DNA of 64,000 nucleotides from Chitinophagaceae bacterium 26-R-25 (GCA_029906195.1 JARWSJ010000003.1:1-64000), one strand, 5' to 3'. Numbered from the stretch's first letter, positions 35,878-44,883 are shown. Notes: generated from the sequence alone by a model not told the origin. Made by a program: numbers and translations.

Positions 35878-36252
35878 TTGAAGAGGTTCACCGCAATATT
35901 TTTCCTGATTATCATAGCTGCTACATCCTTCAATAAGGTAGTGGTACTGACGGATTATATGCTGAACAAAAAATACATTGCCACCGTACTTTGCGAAAAC
36001 AAGGCTAAGCCAATGATGCATTGTAACGGTAAATGCCATTTAAGAAAACAGCTTCAAAAAGAAGAGGACCAACAAAAGAAAGAAGGACAAAGTGCACAGG
36101 AAAAATTTGAAGTGCAGTTTTGCAGCATTCCCTCCTTCATCGCTTTCGAACCAACTTATTCAGAGAATTCTATCACCCATACTTCCTCATACAGCAACAG
36201 TTACGCATTTACTGCTGCCGGTTCATTTTTCCACCCACCATCCTTTGCATAG
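35878..36252 (+). CDS. Small membrane-anchored HCNGKC-motif protein
   Basis: Protein of 124 residues, no recognised enzyme function. After a TTG start it has one hydrophobic segment (FTAIFFLIIIAATSF) and then a periplasmic part with Cys-x-Glu-Asn-Lys and MMHCNGKCHLRKQLQKEED, a likely soft-metal-binding C-x(3)-C motif with His, followed by a Lys/Gln/Glu-rich helix and an aromatic tail. TTG at 35851 is also possible but falls inside the predicted -7 box. Such genes precede TonB receptor and PepSY genes in other Bacteroidota. I infer a periplasmic metal-binding or regulatory subunit for the adjacent transporter. Confidence 0.65.
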   Translation: MKRFTAIFFLIIIAATSFNKVVVLTDYMLNKKYIATVLCENKAKPMMHCNGKCHLRKQLQKEEDQQKKEGQSAQEKFEVQFCSIPSFIAFEPTYSENSITHTSSYSNSYAFTAAGSFFHPPSFA

Positions 36253-36270
36253 GTAAACTTTCATCAAGCT

Positions 36271-36356
36271 AAGATGTACGTTGTACGATGTACGAATTAC
36301 TGTAGCGTGTACCACTCAAAAGAATATCGTACACCGTACATCGTACTTCGTACACC
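36271..36356. repeat. TGTACGA-word inverted repeat
   Basis: AAGATGTACGTTGTACGATG and following words (36271-36296) pair with ATCGTACACCGTACATCGTA and following words (36326-36356). It separates the small-protein gene from the TonB receptor gene and may attenuate or process the operon transcript. Confidence 0.85.
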
Positions 36357-36418
36357 ACCGACAAACACATTAAGCACATTTCCACTCAGCCTCGATTTGA
36401 TCAATCAAAACCTACAAA

Positions 36419-38737
36419 ATGTTTTTGAAAAACATACTGGTTTGTGCTATGCTCCTGTTTGCAATGCAGGCATTCAGCCAAACTATGCAAGGAAAAGTAA
36501 TAGACAGGAATTCCAAAGAAGCACTTGCGGGTTGCTGTATTTATTGCAACAACAAAATTATTACGACAACAAACGATAAAGGCGAATTCGAACTGCCGCA
36601 ACAGTTTCAAAACAAAACCATTACCGTTTCTTACACCGGCTTTCAGTCCGCCGAAATAAAATGCGATAAGCATGCGATCATCAGTCTTGAGCCGTCAAAT
36701 AATACATTGCAGGAAATATCCGTATCTGCCAACCGCGAAGGCACGAAGCGTTCACTGGCGCCTGTTGCCATTGCAAACATTAGCTCCAAAACAATTAAAG
36801 ACACCAAAGCCACAACTGTTGACCAACTACTGAATAAAGTGAGCGGGGTGTACATGGTGAACCTGGGAAATGAGCAGCACATGATGAGCATCCGCCAGCC
36901 GATGACCACCAAAAGCATGTTCCTGTACCTGGAAGACGGCATTCCTATCCGCACAACAGGCCTTTTCAACCACAACGCTTTGCTGGAAATGAATATGGCG
37001 GCAGTGAAAAATATCGAAGTAATCAAAGGGCCCTCCTCTTCGCTGTATGGAAGCGAAGCCATTGGAGGTGCTGTAAACTTCATAACCGCCTCGCCAACCG
37101 CAGTGCCTGTGCTTAAATTATCTCTGCAGGGAAATGACATTGGTTACAAACGCGCCGATCTGCAAACCGGTTTTACCGCAGGCAAATGGGGTGTTTCGGT
37201 AAATGGTTATTACGCCGATAAACGCAACAGCTTTATTGAATACAGCGATTTCCACAAAGGCACTTTCACTGCGAAAGTTGACTATCGTTTCAATAGTAAA
37301 ACCTATTTAACCAATGGCATTACCTGGCTGAATTATTACAGCGACATGCCCGGTGGCATTGACAGCACTATGTATGCGGCAAAATCGTTCAGCAATCCGC
37401 AAACATTCACTTACAGGCAGGTAAACGCATTGCGCTACCACTCAACGCTTGTACACGAATGGAACGATCGCAGCAAGACAACCGCATCGATTGTTTATCG
37501 CGATAACACCATCATCCAAAATCCGTCTTACAGCATAAAGGATGATTACCACTACACATCCACCGGATGGAAAGGCAACAAAACACTGGCGCACGGCGAG
37601 ATCAATAATTCTTCTTTCAACAGCTATGCGTTCATTGCGCAGCACAGGCAAAATCTTAACTGGAAAAAAGCAGTGATCATCGGCGGCGTTAATGTCGACA
37701 TTAGTCCCTCAACATATACCGCCAACTATATCAAGATTAACAAGGATACCACCAGCAAAAAATATACGAGCTATCAAAACACAGACAGCATGCTTGCGCA
37801 GTTCAGGACAAACATCAACAACTACGCAGCTTTCGTGAATTTTGAATTTTCGCCCATAGAAAAATTGCGAGTGGTGGCGTCGCTTCGTTATGATCTTTTC
37901 AGGTATAAATTCGACAATTCATTGCCAACTTCGTCTTATTCAGGAGCAACAGATACAATCAAAAATTTCTCCGCAGTTAGTCCGAAAATTGGTTTCACTT
38001 ATAACTTCAATGATGGCGTTGGCATCTACGCAAACTATAGCCATGGCTTCGTTCCGCCGCAAATCACTGATTTGTTCAAAGGTGTAAAAGTTCCGAATCT
38101 TGACCCTTCCGTTTTTTATAATTACGAAGTTGGTGGATGGGTTTCTATTATTAAAAACAAACTCACTGCAGACGCTAGTGTTTACTCTCTCCAAGGCACC
38201 AACGAAATCATTTCCGTTCGCCTTGATGACGGCTCTTATGAAAACAGGAATGCAGGGAAAACATCTCACAAAGGCATTGAACTGGGCTTGAATGCAAACC
38301 CGATCAAAAGCCTGTCTATAAGATTCAGCGGGGCTTACAGCAAACATACATTTGTTGATTACGTAGAAAAAGGGATAAGTTATAACAAGAACGAAATGGC
38401 CGCTGCGCCAAACTGGTTGTACAATACAGAAGTTTGGTACAGACCAGCTTTTGTAAATGGTTTGCGTGTAGGCGCGGAATGGCAGCACGTTGGAAGTTAT
38501 TGGCTCGATCCACAGAACACGGCTAAAATCGGCGGTTACAATGTATTCAATGTGCGTGTTGCTTACCAATACAAAAACGCTGAAATATGGGTGAATGCAC
38601 TAAACGTAGCAAACACTTACTATGCCTACACTGCCAGTAAAAGTGCATATGGTTACAGTTACAATCCCGGTGAGCCAAGAAATTTCAACATTGGCGTAGC
38701 GTATGATTTTGGCAGTTTGTTCAACAATAAAAAGTAA
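36419..38737 (+). CDS. TonB-dependent outer-membrane receptor, metal or siderophore type
   Basis: Outer-membrane gated pore of 772 residues. A signal peptide ends near MQAFSQT (about 22). A carboxypeptidase-like regulatory domain (about 25-100, KVIDRNSKEALAGCCIYC) is followed by a plug with AVKNIEVIKGPSSSLYGSEAIGGAVNFIT and a TonB-receptor barrel with GLEL-like HKGIELGLNANPIKSL. The plug is of the ferric-siderophore/colicin type and not SusC-like. The regulatory domain carries a Cys-Cys pair followed by another Cys (GCCIYC), unusual for this domain. The PepSY gene follows after 3 bases, so the two act together. Copper or iron are the best candidate ligands. Confidence 0.9.
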   Translation: MFLKNILVCAMLLFAMQAFSQTMQGKVIDRNSKEALAGCCIYCNNKIITTTNDKGEFELPQQFQNKTITVSYTGFQSAEIKCDKHAIISLEPSNNTLQEISVSANREGTKRSLAPVAIANISSKTIKDTKATTVDQLLNKVSGVYMVNLGNEQHMMSIRQPMTTKSMFLYLEDGIPIRTTGLFNHNALLEMNMAAVKNIEVIKGPSSSLYGSEAIGGAVNFITASPTAVPVLKLSLQGNDIGYKRADLQTGFTAGKWGVSVNGYYADKRNSFIEYSDFHKGTFTAKVDYRFNSKTYLTNGITWLNYYSDMPGGIDSTMYAAKSFSNPQTFTYRQVNALRYHSTLVHEWNDRSKTTASIVYRDNTIIQNPSYSIKDDYHYTSTGWKGNKTLAHGEINNSSFNSYAFIAQHRQNLNWKKAVIIGGVNVDISPSTYTANYIKINKDTTSKKYTSYQNTDSMLAQFRTNINNYAAFVNFEFSPIEKLRVVASLRYDLFRYKFDNSLPTSSYSGATDTIKNFSAVSPKIGFTYNFNDGVGIYANYSHGFVPPQITDLFKGVKVPNLDPSVFYNYEVGGWVSIIKNKLTADASVYSLQGTNEIISVRLDDGSYENRNAGKTSHKGIELGLNANPIKSLSIRFSGAYSKHTFVDYVEKGISYNKNEMAAAPNWLYNTEVWYRPAFVNGLRVGAEWQHVGSYWLDPQNTAKIGGYNVFNVRVAYQYKNAEIWVNALNVANTYYAYTASKSAYGYSYNPGEPRNFNIGVAYDFGSLFNNKK

Positions 38738-38740
38738 AGA

Positions 38741-40372
38741 ATGTCCCTTAGAAAATATTTCCGCCAGCGAATGATGAAATGGCACCGAACGGTTAGCCTT
38801 ATCACCGGAATTCCTGTGCTGCTCTGGGCCGCAAGTGGTTTCCTGCATCCACTCATGACAAATGTTCGCCCGAAAGTAGCACAACAAACAATCAATGCTT
38901 CACCTGTAGACACCAATCAAATTGTGGTGCCGTTGTCGCAAGCGCTGCTTTCAAATAAAGTCGATTCGGTAAAGAATGTTCGATTCGTTCACATCAATAA
39001 ACATCTGTTTTATCAAATAGAATTGCCCGCTCAAAAGGGTGTGCAATACATCAGCACCGAATCAGGAAAATCGCTCGCAAATGGTGATGAGATTTATGCA
39101 AAACAACTGGCCTCTATTTTTCTATCGGGAAATGCAAAGAGCGATGCGAGTGTAATGGAATGTTGCAGCAATCCGGTGAATAGAGATGTGCTGCTGGCTT
39201 CTACCAATGTTGCCCGCACTAAAAGCAGCGATGCAAAAGACTGCTGTGAAAATATGAACATGAAAGGCGGAGCAACTGCTAACGTTTCGGGCATTGAGAA
39301 GCTTACAAGTTTCAACGAAGAATACAAATATATCAATCGATTGCTGCCGGTTTATAAAGTAAATTTTAAAAGAGACGACAACATTAGAATTTACGTAGAA
39401 ACCACGCAGGACAGGTTTGCATTTGCCATGGATAAAAAACGCCTTGTGTTTGATAAGATCTTTTCGCTGCTCCACAACTGGTCATGGCTGGATGGTTTAG
39501 GCAAAGGGCGATTGTTGGTGATAAGCTTAATCACCGCCCTGGCATTCTTCAACACAATTCTGGGCCTTTACGTTTTCTTTACCACCAAGGCGAAGAAGAA
39601 TAGCAATGGCACAACCGGCGCCAGAAACAATCACCGCTTTGTTTCAATCGTAGCGGCGGTGTTTACTTTGTTGTTTACTTTCAGTGGCTGGTACCACGCA
39701 TTCAACAAAATGACAACAAGTGCTGTTGCGCAAACAGCCAACGACGCATCTTTTGCGGCAAGCGAACTCAAGCTGGATTTGAATGCGGCCTTACAAAAAT
39801 TGTCTTCCGGCGAAATGTTTACCAATATTGGTCTTGCTGATATCGACGGAACCATTTACTGGCAGTTATATGCAGCAACAGACAAAAAAAACAATTTGCA
39901 AGGCGACCTGATGAAGGACCAAAAAGTTGCCGCACCCATTGTGAAATTTGTAAGCAATAACAATTATGAACTCACTAAAGAGGGCGAAAAACTGTACGCA
40001 CAACACCTCGCAAACATGTACAGCGAAAGCTCCAACAAAATTGTAGCAACGGAACTTGTAACAAAGTTTACTGACGAATACGGATTCATCAACAAACGCC
40101 TGCCGGTTTGGAAAGTGCAATACGAAACAGGCAATCATGAAAAATATTATGTGGAAACAAGCACCGGTGCACTGGCACTAAAAATTAGTGACAAAGATCT
40201 CGCGGAAGGCTACAGCTTTGCATTGTTCCACAAGCATCACTTCATGGATTTTGGCGGCAAAATGGTTCGCGATATCAGTACGATGTTTTGGGCGTTTATA
40301 CAGATTGCGATGGTAGTGGTGGGCTTTATATTGTACTTCAAGATGAGAAACAAGGAACACAGATTATCATGA
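38741..40372 (+). CDS. PepSY-associated membrane protein (PiuB/ferric-reductase-like)
   Basis: Inner-membrane protein of 543 residues with four predicted membrane segments (about 20-38, 240-280, 300-325, 505-530) and two PepSY-like periplasmic regions. The first has HRTVSLITGIPVLLWAASGF at the membrane and YINRLLPVYKVNF; the second repeats the pattern as FINKRLPVWKVQYETG. His residues in HNWSWL and HKHHFMD could ligate haem, as in PepSY-TM reductases. A segment at about 135-180 adds CC-S, DCC-E and NMNMKGG, a possible metal-binding insert. With the TonB receptor immediately upstream, it probably reduces or handles imported metal. Confidence 0.87.
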   Translation: MSLRKYFRQRMMKWHRTVSLITGIPVLLWAASGFLHPLMTNVRPKVAQQTINASPVDTNQIVVPLSQALLSNKVDSVKNVRFVHINKHLFYQIELPAQKGVQYISTESGKSLANGDEIYAKQLASIFLSGNAKSDASVMECCSNPVNRDVLLASTNVARTKSSDAKDCCENMNMKGGATANVSGIEKLTSFNEEYKYINRLLPVYKVNFKRDDNIRIYVETTQDRFAFAMDKKRLVFDKIFSLLHNWSWLDGLGKGRLLVISLITALAFFNTILGLYVFFTTKAKKNSNGTTGARNNHRFVSIVAAVFTLLFTFSGWYHAFNKMTTSAVAQTANDASFAASELKLDLNAALQKLSSGEMFTNIGLADIDGTIYWQLYAATDKKNNLQGDLMKDQKVAAPIVKFVSNNNYELTKEGEKLYAQHLANMYSESSNKIVATELVTKFTDEYGFINKRLPVWKVQYETGNHEKYYVETSTGALALKISDKDLAEGYSFALFHKHHFMDFGGKMVRDISTMFWAFIQIAMVVVGFILYFKMRNKEHRLS

Positions 40373-40373
40373 T

Positions 40374-40512
40374 TGTCATGATTTAATATGATCTAAAATT
40401 AGAGATTTGAGATTTTCGGATTCCAATCGTTTTAATAGCCTTTGGAACTCCAATCTCAAATTTCAACTATCAAATCAAAAATCTTAAAAAATCATGACAA
40501 TCATGAAAATCT
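40374..40512. repeat. Imperfect inverted repeat of ATCATGA and AAATCTCA words
   Basis: CACAGATTATCATGATTGTC with TTAGAGATTTGAGATTTTC (about 40360-40415) pairs with AATCTCAAATTTC and AATCATGACAATCATGAAAA (about 40449-40512). It lies between the PepSY gene and a small hypothetical gene. Related words lie near 32490-32630 at the PBP4 gene start. Confidence 0.75.
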
Positions 40513-40543
40513 GCGTTCTTTCTCCAACCCTTACCTTTGCACC

Positions 40544-40888
40544 ATGAATATTCAAGACGATTTACAAAGCCGCTGGTGGCAACTGGAAGCGAAACTGGTG
40601 GAGCGCTTTGGTAAAAAGCCCGATATGGAAACCATTCTTTTCATGATAGGCGTTCAGGAGCTGGGCGATATACAAAAGAAATTTTCCAAAGAACAAAAGC
40701 AGGACCTCATGCACATAGCGGTTTGTACCGTGCTAACGCCAAGCGGCTATTACGAAATGGAAGGGGTAGACGCCGATGGCTGGCCGCATTACCGTCAGCT
40801 AAAAGAACTGCCAAAATACGGTTTGAAAGAACAGGAAGACTTTTTGAAGGACCATGTGTTGATGTATTTTCAGCAACAGGGCTTTTAG
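40544..40888 (+). CDS. Conserved hypothetical protein, 114 residues
   Basis: No function recognised. The start MNIQDDLQSRWWQLE (ATG 40544) is chosen over an upstream in-frame codon lying inside the repeat arm. The protein is cytosolic, acidic and helical, with FGKKPDMETILFMIGVQELG and DLMHIAVCTVLTPSGYYEMEGVDADGWPHY as its most conserved-looking stretches. Its compact size and Trp-rich N-terminus recall a small protein common in Bacteroidota. Neighbours on both sides are separated by hairpins, so it is probably transcribed alone. Confidence 0.7.
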   Translation: MNIQDDLQSRWWQLEAKLVERFGKKPDMETILFMIGVQELGDIQKKFSKEQKQDLMHIAVCTVLTPSGYYEMEGVDADGWPHYRQLKELPKYGLKEQEDFLKDHVLMYFQQQGF

Positions 40889-40893
40889 TGAGT

Positions 40894-40985
40894 GGAAAAT
40901 TGAAAGTTGAAAATTGTTCAAACTACGGCTTAAAGAAATCTCCGGCCAACTGCTCATTTTCAACTTTCAACTTTCAACTTTCAAT
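40894..40985. repeat. CAACTTT-word inverted repeat
   Basis: GGAAAATTGAAAGTTGAAAA (from 40894) pairs with TTTTCAACTTTCAACTTTCA and following words (to 40985) around a loop of about 30 bases. A single arm of the same words lies at 9884-9912 before the GH3 fusion stop. Confidence 0.85.
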
Positions 40986-41024
40986 TCCCTCTAACAACTT
41001 TTTTCTTTTTTCTCAAAAAAAAAG

Positions 41025-41032
41025 CATCTTTG
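41025..41032 (+). promoter_or_regulatory. Candidate -7 box for gcvH
   Basis: CATCTTTG is one base off TAnnTTTG and lies 27 bases before the gcvH start, in a run of A that could act as an UP-like element. A clear -33 box is not seen. Confidence 0.35.
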
Positions 41033-41059
41033 CTGCTCTAAAAACTAAAAAAACGTATC

Positions 41060-41437
41060 ATGAACTTTCCAGATAATCTGCGTTATACAAAAGACCACGA
41101 ATGGGTAAGCCTGAACGGCAATGTTGCAACAGTTGGTATTACAGATTTCGCACAAAGCGAATTGGGTGATATCGTATTTGTAGAAGTAGAAACTGTCGGC
41201 AAAGCTCTGGGGCACGGTGAAATTTTTGGTACTGTTGAAGCCGTAAAAACGGTGAGCGACCTGTTCTTGCCAGTTGCGGGAACCATTACTGAATTGAACC
41301 CTGCTTTGGCTGGAAGCCCTGAGCTGGTTAACACAGATCCGTATGGTGAAGGTTGGATGATCAAAATGACTGTAAGCAACCCAGCTGAAGTTGAAGCTTT
41401 GATGGATGCTGCCGGTTATAAAGCCATCGTAGGTTAA
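41060..41437 (+). CDS. gcvH: Glycine cleavage system H protein
   Basis: Lipoyl carrier that shuttles the aminomethyl group of glycine between the P, T and L proteins in the cytoplasm. The 125 residues are typical. Lys63 in GTVEAVKTVSDLF is the lipoylation site, and TKDHEWVSLNGNVATVGITDFAQSELGDIVF is split here only in description; it forms the usual N-terminal barrel. An intrinsic terminator 28 bases after the stop separates it from the sigma gene. No gcvP or gcvT gene is in the window. Confidence 0.97.
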   Translation: MNFPDNLRYTKDHEWVSLNGNVATVGITDFAQSELGDIVFVEVETVGKALGHGEIFGTVEAVKTVSDLFLPVAGTITELNPALAGSPELVNTDPYGEGWMIKMTVSNPAEVEALMDAAGYKAIVG

Positions 41438-41465
41438 TCTAAATAACATATTTTGACGTATATAA

Positions 41466-41490
41466 AGAGTGCTTCGGCGCTCTTTTTTTG
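41466..41490 (+). terminator. Rho-independent terminator of gcvH
   Basis: AGAGTGC-TTCG-GCGCTCT (one T-G wobble, stable TTCG tetraloop) is followed by seven further T. It lies 28 bases after the gcvH stop and 27 bases before the proposed sigma start. Confidence 0.9.
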
Positions 41491-41517
41491 TTAATATTGT
41501 ATCACTTTCAACGTTAT

Positions 41518-42054
41518 TTGTCACTTAAACAAACATATACCGAAGCAGAGCTTATAACGCTTTTAAAGCAACGGAATAATGGCTCTTACAATTATCTGTA
41601 TGAACATTATTCGGGCGCTTTGTACAGCATTATATTACAGATCGTACAGGATGAAAGTGCTGCCGGCGACGTATTGCAGGAGGTTTTTGTAAACATCTGG
41701 AAGAAAATAGAAAGCTACGATGAAACAAAGGGACGTTTGTTTACATGGATGCTCAATATTGCCCGCAACGCCGCAATAGACATGGTTCGTTCCAAAACCT
41801 ATCGAAACAATCACAGAAGCGAATCACTTGACAGTAGCGCAGATAATCTGCAAAGCACGCAACTGGAAGTGGACAATATAGGTTTGAAAAAAATAGTTGA
41901 TAAGTTAAAACCAGAACAACGGTCATTGATAGAGCTGGCATATTTTAAAGGATATACCCACGAGGAAATTGCGGAGATAGAATCAATTCCTTTGGGGACT
42001 GTAAAAACGAGGATCAGAGCGGCTCTTCAACAATTGCGAACATTCTTGAAATAG
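41518..42054 (+). CDS. ECF-type RNA polymerase sigma factor
   Basis: Second ECF sigma factor of the window, 178 residues from a TTG start at 41518 (LSLKQTYTEAELITLL). A TTG at 41488 is within the T-run of the gcvH terminator and is unlikely. Region 2 is SAAGDVLQEVFVNIWKKIESYDETKGRLFTWMLNIARNAA, shown here only to mark residues about 50-90. Region 4 has LAYFKGYTHEEIAEIESIP followed by LGTVKTRIR. The spacing and the next gene (RskA-like, 2 bases away) mark it as a SigK/RskA-type pair rather than FecI/FecR. Confidence 0.9.
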   Translation: MSLKQTYTEAELITLLKQRNNGSYNYLYEHYSGALYSIILQIVQDESAAGDVLQEVFVNIWKKIESYDETKGRLFTWMLNIARNAAIDMVRSKTYRNNHRSESLDSSADNLQSTQLEVDNIGLKKIVDKLKPEQRSLIELAYFKGYTHEEIAEIESIPLGTVKTRIRAALQQLRTFLK

Positions 42055-42056
42055 AA

Positions 42057-42890
42057 ATGAACATACAGGAATACATACAAAGTGGCATTATCGAGAGCTA
42101 TGTGCTCGGGCTTGCTTCGGAAGAAGAAAGGCTTGAGTTTGAAAGCGTATGTGCCACTTATCCTGAAGTAGTTGAAGCGAGGGAAGCATTTGAACTTTCC
42201 CTAGAGCATATTGCCATGTCCGATGCCGTTACACCTCCCGCATATTTGAAAGATAGAATTCGCAATGCTGCTACCGGCGAAAAAACTGGTGAATACATGG
42301 CAAGCTTTTCCTACACAGAGGACAATTATGTAGACGAAGACCAGCCTCTCATCATAAGAAAATTATTTTCACTGCGGTCTGCAGCAGCTGCTGCTATTAT
42401 TTTGCTGGGGGCAAGCACTTTATTGAATTTTTATTTCTACAAGGAAAACAAAAAACTCGTTAATGCATTTAATGACTTGTCCATTCGACAAACTCAACTG
42501 GTAAACAACAACCAGTCGATGCAAACAAAATTGCAGGATTATGAAGCCAATTTTGAGCATATCAGAAATCCGAGAATGAAGGCAGTAAAACTTCCTGGCG
42601 TTTCGTCCAACCCTTCCAGCATGTGTACCGTTTATTGGGACATGCAAACAAAGGATGTTTATCTGATGGTAAATAACCTACCCAAACCTGCGCCTGGTAT
42701 GCAGTATCAGTTATGGGCAATGGTAGATGGCACGCCTGTAGACGCAGGAATGCTCGATATGGACAAAGACAATATGGTTGTAAAAATGAAGAATATCCCT
42801 TCAGCTACGGCGTTCGCAGTTACATTGGAGAAAAAGGGAGGAAGCCCAACTCCTGATATGAACGCCATGTATGTTATGGGAACCATTTAA
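42057..42890 (+). CDS. RskA-family anti-sigma factor
   Basis: Single-pass membrane anti-sigma partner of the ECF factor just upstream. The cytoplasmic N-terminus has SGIIESYVLGLASEEERLEF (about 9-28), a zinc-free anti-sigma helix pattern. A membrane segment lies at about 108-127 (SAAAAAIILLGASTLLNFYF). A short coiled coil (about 130-165) precedes a periplasmic RskA C-domain with VYWDMQTKDVYLMVNNLP and PAPGMQYQLWAMVDGTPVDAG. The length of 277 is usual. Release of sigma by regulated proteolysis is known for RskA; the signal here is unknown. Confidence 0.9.
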   Translation: MNIQEYIQSGIIESYVLGLASEEERLEFESVCATYPEVVEAREAFELSLEHIAMSDAVTPPAYLKDRIRNAATGEKTGEYMASFSYTEDNYVDEDQPLIIRKLFSLRSAAAAAIILLGASTLLNFYFYKENKKLVNAFNDLSIRQTQLVNNNQSMQTKLQDYEANFEHIRNPRMKAVKLPGVSSNPSSMCTVYWDMQTKDVYLMVNNLPKPAPGMQYQLWAMVDGTPVDAGMLDMDKDNMVVKMKNIPSATAFAVTLEKKGGSPTPDMNAMYVMGTI

Positions 42891-42914
42891 TGCTCACACT
42901 ATTTATTTTTTCCT

Positions 42915-43310
42915 GTGCTAAAATTTCTTTTTAAAACACCTGTCGTACCTGTACTCTGGACTTTGATGATCCAGGTTTTATTGTGCCTGCCCGGTTCTGC
43001 CATTCCACAAAGCAGCTGGCTGGACGCGATACACATTGACAAGATTGTACATGTAATATTGTTTGGAGGCCTTGTAGTTACGTGGGCCTTATTCCTTAAC
43101 CGGAACCAGTTCTACTCAAAGCAGCTCACTAAATTTTTACTGTTATTATTGCTGCTTTCTACGGCAAACGGCATTTTGCTGGAATTCGTTCAGAAATATT
43201 ATATACCCAATAGAAGCTTTGATTTGTATGATATTGTGGCGGACGCCTGTGGAGCTGCAGCAGGTTTTTTATTTTCTTTCATTTATTTTTCAAAGTCACG
43301 CAGCATTTAA
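42915..43310 (+). CDS. VanZ-like membrane protein
   Basis: Small inner-membrane protein of 131 residues with four predicted membrane segments. It starts at GTG (42915). VanZ-like hallmarks are IHIDKIVHVILFGGLVV, the LLEFVQKYY Glu-Gln motif and NRSFDLYDIVADACGAAAGF. Family members affect teicoplanin resistance or envelope properties, but this subgroup has no assigned role. It follows the anti-sigma gene after 24 bases and may belong to the same operon. A strong hairpin lies 28 bases downstream. Confidence 0.88.
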   Translation: MLKFLFKTPVVPVLWTLMIQVLLCLPGSAIPQSSWLDAIHIDKIVHVILFGGLVVTWALFLNRNQFYSKQLTKFLLLLLLLSTANGILLEFVQKYYIPNRSFDLYDIVADACGAAAGFLFSFIYFSKSRSI

Positions 43311-43721
43311 TAAAGATATAATGTCTAGAAATAAAAAGGCCCTTGTAGAAACAAGGGCCGTAACCAAAACTAACTGCTTATGAGAAAATTGACTGCTTTT
43401 GTGTAAGTCAATAGAAAGACTGTTTTATAAATCGAATCCATATGTAAGATGCAAAAGTGATGCCTTGGGTTCGATTTCTTTTGTTAAAGTATCCTTAAAG
43501 AGCTTTTAGACTTCTCGCCTCACTTTTCAACATCATTTTCACATCACAAAGCAACGCAATAACATTGTAACTTGCAAGTGCTTTTCGTCAGCTTTTCAAA
43601 ATTTTAACACTACAAAGACTGATTTTAAGCAGTTTAGGTACAAATGCGGCCTTTAGCGGTCGTTTTTCGCGTATTTGTACCTATTCTGGTACGTTCGGGA
43701 TTTGTGGAAGTTATTACCCGA
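43311..43721. other. Structured 410-base convergent spacer
   Basis: Between VanZ-like (plus) and prfA (minus). Three hairpins are seen: GGCCCTTGT-AGAA-ACAAGGGCC (43338-43359, perfect); AAATCGAATCC/GGGTTCGATTT (43429-43439 with 43467-43477, one wobble); GGTACAAAT/ATTTGTACC (43637-43645 with 43673-43681). A 9-codon ORF (43379-43405) follows the first. The first hairpin probably terminates the VanZ transcript and the third may serve prfA. No known RNA family is recognised. Confidence 0.6.
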
Positions 43722-44789
43722 TTATTGCTGTTGGGCTGTCATTTTTTCCGCATTCTCCGCAAATTGCAGAGCATCAATGAATTCGTCCACTTCTCCATTC
43801 ATTACAGCATCCAGGTTATATACTGTTAATCCAATCCTGTGATCGGTCACGCGACCCTGCGGATAGTTGTACGTTCTGATCTTGGCACTTCTGTCACCTG
43901 TACTCACCAAACTTTTCCGGTGGCGGGAAATCTCTTCTTCCTGTTTACGAACCTGCTCTTCATACAAACGGGTACGCAACATATTCATCGCCTTTTCCCT
44001 GTTGCCCAGCTGAGAACGCTCTGTTTGGCAAATCACCACTGTTCCTGTTGGCAAGTGGGTTAACATTACTTTGGTTTCCACCTTGTTAACGTTCTGTCCA
44101 CCAGCACCACCACTTCGTGCCGTTTCCATTTTCACATCGCTTTCCCTCAGTTCGAAATCCACTTCTTCCGCTTCCGGCATTACAGCCACGGTGGCCGCAC
44201 TTGTGTGCACGCGTCCGCTGGCTTCTGTAGCCGGTACACGCTGTACGCGGTGCACACCACTTTCAAATTTCAGGGTTCCATATACGTCGTCGCCTATCAC
44301 CTCCACGTTCACCTCTTTGTAGCCTCCCACAGTACCTTCGCTTTCGCTCAAAATGGCTGTTTTCCAGCCTTTTTTGGCGCAGTAACGCAGGTACATGTCC
44401 AACAGGTTGCCTGCGAATAAACTAGCCTCATCACCGCCGGTTCCTGCACGAATTTCAAGAATGGCATTCTTTTCATCCTGAGGATCTTTAGGGATCAGTA
44501 ATTGGCGGATCTCAGCCTCCATTTTCTCTTTGCGCTCTTCAAGATCGGCTGTTTCAAGTTTGGCCAGATCCCTTAGTTCATCGTCGTCGCCCATCAAGGC
44601 TTCGCGATTAAAATCGACATCGTCGAGTAATCTCTTGTATGCATCATAAGCCATTACAATTTTCTCCAGGCTACGGTATTCTTTGCTCATAGCGCTGAAC
44701 TTCTTGTTGTCACTCACAATCTGAGGGTTTGTAAGCGCAACACCCAGGTCCGTAAACTTTGCTTTTATGGCTTCTAATCTGTCTAACAT
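43722..44789 (-). CDS. prfA: Peptide chain release factor 1
   Basis: Reads UAA and UAG at the ribosomal A site and triggers peptide release. The 355 residues include the RF1 codon-recognition PAT motif in [18 protein letters not shown] and the universal GGQ in [13 protein letters not shown] (Gln is methylated in many bacteria). An N-terminal helical domain covers about 1-110. No frameshift site is expected in prfA and none is seen. The gene is divergent from an amidohydrolase gene. Confidence 0.97.
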   Translation of the reverse strand: MLDRLEAIKAKFTDLGVALTNPQIVSDNKKFSAMSKEYRSLEKIVMAYDAYKRLLDDVDFNREALMGDDDELRDLAKLETADLEERKEKMEAEIRQLLIPKDPQDEKNAILEIRAGTGGDEASLFAGNLLDMYLRYCAKKGWKTAILSESEGTVGGYKEVNVEVIGDDVYGTLKFESGVHRVQRVPATEASGRVHTSAATVAVMPEAEEVDFELRESDVKMETARSGGAGGQNVNKVETKVMLTHLPTGTVVICQTERSQLGNREKAMNMLRTRLYEEQVRKQEEEISRHRKSLVSTGDRSAKIRTYNYPQGRVTDHRIGLTVYNLDAVMNGEVDEFIDALQFAENAEKMTAQQQ

Positions 44790-44883
44790 ATAGTAATATT
44801 ATTTTGAAACCGGAGAAGTAATGCTGTCCGCATCATAGATTTGCCCAGCCAACTTCAACCGTTCAACCTTTTTTAAAGGTTTG

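Noticed and set aside
43379-43405. 9-codon ORF (MRKLTAFV)
   Set aside because: Too short to support without conservation or ribosome profiling.
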